From: Volutella citrinella
Lineage: Eukaryota > Ascomycota > Sordariomycetes > Hypocreales > Nectriaceae
Assembly: GCA_034401135.1 (NCBI GenBank)
Contig: JAWZSP010000001.1
Location: forward strand, 5,580,001 to 5,644,000
DNA length: 64,000 nucleotides
Direction of reading: 5' to 3'
Made by a program: the position numbers and the translations under genes
Shown here: positions 56,687 through 64,000 of the stretch, one piece after another
Position numbering within the stretch: position 1 is the first letter of the stretch
How the letters are laid out: the number at the start of each line of letters is the position of its first letter
The notes under the pieces: model-generated
What the model was told of the DNA's origin: nothing
What the model saw: the letters and a program-made list of their open reading frames with translations, nothing else
The model's database searches: none

Positions 56687-59600
56687 GGCCGCGGAGGTTG
56701 AGGGTTCGCGTTCGTTCGTTGGTAATTCCTTAATGATGTCGTCGTCGTTGCCAACCTGCTACTATCCATCGTGTTAAATGCGGGGGCATGATGGTGAGTG
56801 TCGGCTGGCGTCGTCGATTCCCGGAGGCTCTAACACGCCATGACGAAATCAACTGCGACGGTGGTACGCTGGCTACGTGTGTCCTAGGCTAAGATCGATC
56901 TTCGGTTGCGAAGAGTTTCAGAGAGACTTGCTCTGCAGGGGGGCGAGTTGCAACTGCGGTTGGAGAAGTGAATACGATAGATGACGGTCCGGTGATGAAG
57001 CCGTCGAAACGAGAGGACTCAGCCAAATCCAGGGCTGGGGACGAACTGTCACGCGGTAGGAAGACGCACGAAGAAAGAGAGGCAAGCCAGATGAGTGGCG
57101 TGGGTGAGCAGAAAAGGTAAGAGTCGAGATGCACTGCATGTCGACAGCCCTGGCAAAGCGACAACGGGTGCAACCACGCACGCACAGTCCTCGCGACCTT
57201 GGCGTCCAATCCAGTTCGGGCCTGGCCGCACCAGCTTCGGAGCTGGCCATGACTTCCCACAGCTCATCCTCCAATTCTCTCGTAGCCATAAACACGCAGT
57301 AAGCCCCGACAGCAAGCAGTCTTGGGGCCGGGGTGTGGGCAAGCAGAGGCCACCCTGAGAGGAGGTTTACCCCGAAACGGCAAAGGTCCCATATGTGTGA
57401 AACGTGCCAGCCGGGGTTGGAGAGCACCAGGTACGAGGCCAAATCGCCGGGGGAGCCATTCAAGCCAGCCGAATGGGGGGCTCACTTGGGTGCAGACGAG
57501 GCTTATTCCGCTGATGGGGCATTTCGTGGCCTCTGCGCAGGCATGCTTTGCGGCGAGCGACGATGAATTCCGGCGCGATTAGGGAGAACGATGCGCGCAG
57601 GGTTCTCCTAGACATGGATTCCCAGGCTTTCGCGCAGCGAGCTGCCTCGCGAAGGATTCGGTACTGGGTAATTGGGTCTTTGGGCGGCGACGATGGGCTT
57701 CGCAGTCCCGGGACATTTGCGTTGCATCTTGCATCGGGCGCGGCCAGATCCCTGTTTGTGCAGGTATACGAAGTGCTAGCCGGAGCCTGGAGCTTGGAGG
57801 GCACACTTTGGTCTCTTGCATATTTCCTTTGCTGGCGACGCACGAGCGTTGCAACCGGCACATGGAGAGGTCGTTGCTGCGCAAGGGAAGGGGGGGAGGA
57901 ACGAAAAAGAAGGTTCGTATCGTCAATCTGACCTCAATTTCCTAGGCGGTCCTTCCTTCATGCATCTGTCGCAGTAGCCTTCTGGTTCGCGCAGGCGCGA
58001 GAGACGGCGCACTGGGGTTCCTTCCCCATACAGCTCCGTGCACTGGCGCCCCGGCCGCTGCCCGGCCATGGACGACGACTCGACACCACCGGGCCTCCGG
58101 CGCTCGGGGGTCGGACGCGCCGAATGCTGACGCTGGCAGCCGGATACCGCAGTCGATGGAGGATCGCGATGGCTGGGGAATCTGATAGAGGCATTGTCGA
58201 GTCCTGCATTAGTGGGAGGCGAATGACAGTGCTGGCCATGCGTCGTAGCCTGATGCCGGGCCGCGTGAGCTGAGTTGTGCTGTACTGTGCTGTGCTGTGT
58301 GCTATGCAGAGTGTGATACGATGCTTCTTCGCCGATAATCATGCCACAAAGGCTTCTATTCTAGGCCACCAGGTCCCAATAATGCCGCGAGGGTCCATCT
58401 CATCCAAAACACGGTTGAGACGACCTGCCTGGCGCATAAGCGATCACTCGTAATTGGGCCTCCGGCATAAGAGCGCATTGACACGACGAACCAGCCAGCG
58501 TTCGCATCAGCATAAAACGGCTCATCATCCCTGGGCTGACAGAAGCAAGCCCGGAAACTTGGAAGTTGGAAGGCGCGTCCAAGGCATTTCACCACCGTCA
58601 ATCGTCATCCGTCCTCTGACAGTCAAGGCCGGGATCCCCAGCCATGCGACACATCAGCATGCCACGTTCCACCAGCACGGAAGCCCAGTGATTGGCCCCA
58701 GCCTAATGATCCTCACACCCATCCTCAGATCAAGGGAATTTGGCGATCCCGTTCTCTCATCTCCGAGCCTTGCCAATAAATGGCCGGACTTGTTCCCAGA
58801 GCAGCTGGCAATGCAGTCTACAGCTCCCAGGTGCAATGGCAACTCGGCCTGTCTAACCCATATCGTCCTCCATCACCCGCATAAGCCCTTGGATTGTTTC
58901 GCCCAGTCCCCATCATCGCCATCCCCCTGTCTATAGCGCCGGCGACTATGCAGCGGCCACCGTTCTGGGCCAGCAGCCTGACCCTGCAACCCCATCCCCT
59001 GTGCTTCAGTTTCAACGGGTAATGCAACCCTTGAGGCCAAGGTTCGCTCACGGCGCTGTGACGCCCGCTACACCGAGAGCGCTGGCCTCTGCACGGGTAC
59101 CTGGCGTGGTGAAACGGCGTTGCGAGCTTGTGCCGCTAATAAAATAACATTGCTAGGTGTGATGCTCGGGTAGCATCTTCATTTTCGTCTGGTGTCACCC
59201 GATCTCCAGCAATACCCTCCAGTGATGCTAGCGCAGCGCCACGGGATGTAATGATTATTTCACCGTGCAGGCCCAACAGCCAACGATACGACGATGCAGG
59301 AGCAGAGTTGTAGTCATGGCCAGCCAGCACCGTTTTGCTCCATCTCTTTGCTGAGTCAATCATTGGGCGGAATGGCCCCGAGGCCGCGATGTGCCATGAA
59401 GGGGGTGACATGTACGTCCCATCGTTGATTATCTTTGTCACTGAGTCGCTCCAGCCAACAAAGTACGACAACATCATCTCCACTCCGCCAACTCCGACAA
59501 CGCTGCATCACAAGACCTCCACCGCCAAGGGAAGCGTCTTGGGAAGCTATTCCCGAAACCAGACAACCCCAGGTTCCACGTGTCCACGTAGTCCTGAACC

Positions 59601-62600
59601 AGCTAGCAGCTCCCGAAGACATGGCTGGTCGAAGCCGAGGAATTTCCTCGTTGATGAGGAGTCCCGGTTGTGTGGCTCACTGGAGATCCACCTCTTCCAC
59701 TCATCAATCGTGCGCTCGTAGCCTACTCTGCGCACATTGTCGAACAGCCCGACACATTCCAGCGCCATAGTAGCCCAAGCTAGTAGTAGAGTTTTGTGTG
59801 ACGTGCTAGCTGTTGATTTGCCTCTACTAAGGCAGGAACAAAGTTGTTGAGACCACCACTACTGCAGTGACAAATCTCTTCCAGTGTAGGGTAGTAAAAG
59901 CCTGTCACAACAGGCATCTCCATAGGCTCCTGCGACGTCGTTGAAGCCGCCAAGTGGATGCAATCCACGTGGAGGTTGGTTGGATCGCCAGGCACAAGTG
60001 CGCCAGCCCAGGCAAGAGTCAGGAACCCGTGCCATAGTTGGGCAGAGTGCTACAGGTGGGGCCACCCGACCCTTCTTGCCGCTTTAACTGGCAAGCAACA
60101 TGTGCACAAGCAAACAAAATAGGCTAGTAAGAGTACTCCGTATGAGGCCAGGATTTGCATTTCCGGTTGGGCATAAATCCAGGGCCCGGTTATACCAAGG
60201 GATAACTTGCTAGTGTCGCGGCATAACGCTTTCCCTCCGTTTAGCTCCTGGCGTTTAGGATGGTTGTGTGTTGCGCCCCGACAAGGTAAACTGGAATAGA
60301 GGATGCACCGTTCCGAACCGTAACGCCATGATCCGATAAGCACAACTCGCGGATGTCGATGGGATATCCAAAGACCATGTGTGCAACCGGAATAGCGCGT
60401 TGCTCTTTGGAGTCCTAGACGGAGGCGGATTGGGAGATACAGGATTGCGCGAAACTCGCTGACATCTAGCCACAGACACCCAAGTCACGCAATACCATGG
60501 TTTTCCGGCGTGGCTGAATGCCTCGTACCCCATGGCAGCCGTCTAGGGTTGGTTGCGGAGTGAGCTGAGTGGATTTGTCCCGTTGTTTAACATGATATTT
60601 GAGTCGGGGCTCAATTACTACTACTCAGGAGTGCCAGTATCTAGCTGAAGTACAGCAACTCGTAACCACATCGGGCTATTTTAATAACCTACAAATAAGC
60701 CAACATGGACATGAAGCGTAGGTTGTTGATCCCAACCTTGTAGACTTGTATATTGTTTAATAGAACTATCACATGATGGGGTTGGGCAAGCCATGATTAC
60801 ATGTGGAGAGGCCTCCATCGTTGCGAAGGAATTGCTATACCCGAAGAGCACTCCACATGAAACGAGCCCCATAATCTTGGCCCTTTTTCACGATATCCAA
60901 TCTGCCCTGACATACGACCCGAAGCATATGAATCAGCGCTCCCTGATGACAGTTTTCTCCACGTATCACGAGGCACGTATGGCTACAAGTATACTTGGTG
61001 CGAAGCCAAGAGAAGGTACCCTTACCGTGCGCATCCAAAAGTTACCAAGAAACAGAACTAGTCTAGAGAGACATTCCAGAAAGCCTCATGCAACATGCTT
61101 GACTCGCAGGAAACTACCGTGAGTCCCGGGTTCACAACCACTGAAAGAGCAGCCGAGCAAACAATGCTCCGATAAGATCGACAACCAGACACTACGAGAT
61201 GCGAAGGCATAAAGAAGTCGCGAGATGGAGTAGTGGGCTAGGTGAGGAGGTTGAAATGACCTCATCCTGGTCATCCTGCTGTATCATAAGTGAAGAAGTG
61301 GTGGCGTGTTGGCCAAATGGAGTACATCAGTGTTGGTCTTCATGACTCAAGATGGGTTACCCAGCCCGTTGGCGAGCTCAGCCATGATGAGTACACAGTA
61401 CGTATAGTGTGCAGTTCTTGACATTGCGTATTGGTTCCCTCGTGACTGAATCACGCAGACCAGGGTTCGGAAATGTTGACTAGTCGTACTCAAATGTTGG
61501 TATCTCCAACAATGAAGCCATTCCAGTCGCGACCTGACCGCAATGCCCGGTGCTAAACAAGTACTCGATCCGTCCAAGGTCTAGTCCTACAATAATGCCC
61601 AATATTCCACGCCATCTGTAGGTTTGTTCTGGTGACCGATCCGTTTCCTCTTCGGTTTTTGACGGAGTCCCAAGTACGGTTAGCAAAATGCATAAACTTT
61701 ATGCCAGAAAATCCGTCCGGCCCTCAGTGGCGCCAGCCGTCAGTATGCCGGATGCAAACGCCTCGAACCGTTTCCTGCCATAAGCACCTTCATGACGAAC
61801 CGAGACGGTCCGTCTCAAACCGGTGCATAATCTGCAACGCTAAAAAAATATGCAGGTCCAACGACTTGTGAAACCACTAACAGCAGCGACTTTCACAAAT
61901 CCCTCACACCGGACCCACTTGTGCCTGGACCCGCCAGGGGCAAAAAGCGGCGACGGCCTCTCTGTTCTCAGCCAGTCGGCGGGCTTCGGCCTACCCTACG
62001 CATCCAGACCGCAAGGTCCGCATCATGTTTAGCACGGTTGGAAGCCTTCGGTGCTTCTCGGTCGGCTTGCAAACGCATGCGGTCGTCACCGCGGGCTTGA
62101 GTGAATGCATTAGTCCGTCTGTCGTGGGCACACGACAGCCTATCAAGAACGGCACTGGGCGGAACCTCTTCCCACTCCCAAGCGGAGCGGCCACATTCCT
62201 CGTGGCGGTGGAAAGAAGTTTATGGTACCGAGACGAAGAAGCAAAAAGAAACTTTTTGTCCATTGACACCGCCGGGTGATGATGCCCTAAAAAATCTCTG
62301 GATGCGTGTGTGGAGGGGGGGGCGTGTGGTGAGCGAGCAAATGGGAGAAGCTGGTCGTGATGCCAAGTTCGCTGGCGATTTGAGGCAATGACACACACGC
62401 GACGACATCGGGATGAACAATTCCCCCTCCCTCGGGCTCCGGCAAGGATAGGTCCCAGCGTGGGCATTTTTCCTGTTGCCCTTCTCCGCTGACGTTCGTG
62501 CGTGCTGACAGCGTTCGTCATCCTGGAGGAGCTGGCGCCCAGTGTTCGCGGCAATCGATCACTGCAAACAGGCACTAAATCCTTCGCATCTGTGCTTACT

Positions 62601-62938
62601 GCTTGGCATGCCCAACCTTAACTTCACTTCACTTGTGTAAGTGGCTACGACACACGGCGAGCAGGACAATAAGGCAAAGAGGTTCTGAGGACATGAAGTA
62701 GAAATCAATTTGAAGCAATATGTAAAAGTACTGCTGTGTTAAATATGTAATGGGGAAAAATGCTGAGCCAGAGGCGCGGTTCTCATAAGCGTCTGATCCG
62801 ACATCTGTTTAGTCGGTGACCTAGATTCGCTTGTATCCATCCCGTCCATAAACACCAGGTATAAAAGAAAGAAGATCCCGATCTATGCGAAAAGAGCACT
62901 GAGTTTTTTTTAACCCCATGAGGGCGAGCGAGGGCACT
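56687..62938. other. 6.3-kb tract without a supported gene
   Basis: Both strands were examined. The left part (56.7-58.4 kb) is GC-rich, with long overlapping frames on both strands and no protein-like features, and probably holds the DUF3433 promoter. The right part (58.5-62.9 kb) is more mixed; the minus strand at 59770-59136 has frames with protein-like composition but no coherent spliced product. No transposon terminal repeats, reverse transcriptase or transposase motifs were recognised. Confidence 0.5.
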
Positions 62939-63820
62939 CTAACCGACGGTGATCTCAAGGCGGACCTTGCCGGGGGTGATGTTCAGGCCAACGCCGTCGA
63001 GGTCGTGGGTGCCGGCAGTGTAGGCGTTGGTACCAGCGCCGCCAGCGAAGATGGTGGAGCAGGTGTCGTGGCCGCAGACCTTGAGGGCGGGGATGTCGAC
63101 CTTGGCGTCGGAGGAGACGAGGCAAGAGGCATCAGCGCCGGACCAGCCACCGTTGGACTCGTTGGCCATGTCCATCTCGAGCCAGGTACCGGCGAACTGG
63201 CCGATGCTGGTATAGGGGACGGCGCCGACGCCGCAGGTGCAGCCACCCTGGGTGTTCTCCTGGACGGCGATGTAGGACTTGCCCTTGGCGGGGAGGTTGA
63301 AGGAGACGGCCTCGTTGCCCTTCCAGAAGCCGTCAATGAGGCCCTTGGGGCCGATCTTGTTGAAGCAGACGCACTTCTGCTCCTTGTCGACGTTGTTGGA
63401 GAAGGTCATCAGGTACTTGTACTGCTCAGCGATTCCCTCGTCGACCTCCATCATGTTGCAGCCGAACTGGCCCTCGACACCGGTGTTGCCCTTGTAGGCG
63501 ATCTGGGCGGTGGTGGCACGCTTGGCCTTCTTGCCGCCGCAGAACTCCTTGTAGGTGCCGCTGGACTTGCCCTTGTTCTTGGTGCTGTCGTCGTCCTTCT
63601 TGCCCTCCTGGGCGGGGGAGGCGGAGGGAATGTTGTTGACCTCGGCCTTGTTGGCGGCAGCGGGCTGGGTAGGCTGGCTGTAGACAACCTCGGTGACAGT
63701 GACGGGCTTGTTGGCGACGACGAAGCCACGGCGGACAGCGTGAGCCTGAGCGTGGGCGCTGGGGTGGGCGGCAGCACCGAGAGCGGCGGCCAGGACGAGG
63801 ACGGAGGAGGTAACCTTCAT
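62939..63820 (-). CDS. Secreted Asp f 4-like allergen family protein
   Basis: Single exon, 293 residues from the Met at 63820; the frame extends upstream to 63931, but only the later Met gives a signal peptide (MKVTSSVLVLAAALGAAAHP, cleavage probably near residue 17-23). A low-complexity Lys/Ala/Ser linker follows to about residue 95. The conserved domain holds GTYKEFCGGKKAKRATTAQI, GQFGCNMMEV, KCVCFNKIGPKGLIDGFWKG, GGCTCGVGAVPYTSIGQFAG and WSGADASCLVSSDAKVDIPA. Eight or so cysteines, including C-x-C pairs, would form disulfides. Family members are secreted or wall-associated fungal proteins, known mainly as Aspergillus allergens; their molecular role is not established. Strong codon bias toward C-ending codons suggests high expression. 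Confidence 0.88.
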   Translation of the reverse strand: MKVTSSVLVLAAALGAAAHPSAHAQAHAVRRGFVVANKPVTVTEVVYSQPTQPAAANKAEVNNIPSASPAQEGKKDDDSTKNKGKSSGTYKEFCGGKKAKRATTAQIAYKGNTGVEGQFGCNMMEVDEGIAEQYKYLMTFSNNVDKEQKCVCFNKIGPKGLIDGFWKGNEAVSFNLPAKGKSYIAVQENTQGGCTCGVGAVPYTSIGQFAGTWLEMDMANESNGGWSGADASCLVSSDAKVDIPALKVCGHDTCSTIFAGGAGTNAYTAGTHDLDGVGLNITPGKVRLEITVG

Positions 63821-64000
63821 TGTGAATGTGTTGTTTCTAATGTGTGCTTTTGTGTGTCGTGATAGCGGGAGGTATTTCCAGAATACTCCGATTTGCCTTG
63901 GGTTCCTGAAAGGAGAGTGATGTAGACTCAAACTTGTTTGTAGGTCTGTCGTAGAGAGCGATGTTCAACACGGCGAGAGCGTTGTGTAATGAATGACTTG

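Noticed and set aside
57548..57931. Frames on both strands at 57.5-57.9 kb
   Set aside because: No coherent protein features; likely promoter-proximal GC-rich DNA of the DUF3433 gene.
62918..63862. 314-codon plus-strand frame opposite the Asp f 4-like gene
   Set aside because: Gly/Val/Leu/Asp-rich shadow of a highly biased coding sequence; the minus strand has the signal peptide and family motifs.

Overview
The window is nuclear DNA from a filamentous ascomycete, most likely a sordariomycete and plausibly Hypocreales. The evidence is many short introns (about 47-130 nt, nearly all GT-AG), moderately GC-rich exons, wide intergenic spaces, and fungus-specific families: chitin synthase, Zn2Cys6 regulator, DUF3433, Asp f 4-like allergen, fungal rhodopsin-like membrane protein, and NLR-type N-terminal domain. 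Species cannot be fixed from the sequence alone. Intron positions were placed by hand from splice signals, reading frame and family resemblance.

Layout. 1-2.8 kb: 5' part of a class I/II chitin synthase running off the left edge (minus). 4.3-5.2 kb: a Cys/His-rich protein with three related modules (plus). 5.3-6.3 kb: ribose-5-phosphate isomerase (minus). 7.6-9.6 kb: sugar-porter transporter with a GC-AG intron (plus). 9.6-14.0 kb: long tract with no gene I can support. 14.1-15.4 kb: rhodopsin-like membrane protein (plus). 16.1-16.9 kb: METTL13-type methyltransferase (minus). 18.2-19.1 kb: M50B-type membrane metallopeptidase (plus).

19.1-27.9 kb looks like an accessory island between two conserved blocks. 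It holds two paralogous small Cys-rich genes, one cut by an in-frame TAG; a five-exon NLR/ULD-type gene with a shortened ubiquitin-like domain; and a secreted GH18 chitinase-like protein whose catalytic motif is destroyed.

28.0-44.7 kb is a dense housekeeping block: FIP1 (mRNA 3' processing) and NUP49 (nuclear pore) share a promoter; RPC31 (RNA polymerase III) and an HSM3/PSMD5-like proteasome chaperone are also divergent; then SEC7 (Arf GEF) and the E2 subunit of pyruvate dehydrogenase. 45.1-56.7 kb: a small conserved beta-rich protein, a Zn2Cys6 regulator, a DUF1308 protein and a 1466-residue DUF3433 membrane protein. 56.7-62.9 kb is a second long tract without a supported gene. The window closes with a secreted Asp f 4-like protein (minus).

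No tRNA, rRNA, CRISPR array, intact transposon or biosynthetic cluster was recognised. The genes do not form one pathway. The features most worth follow-up are the small Cys-rich pair, the dead chitinase, the shortened ULD protein and the triple Cys/His-module protein.
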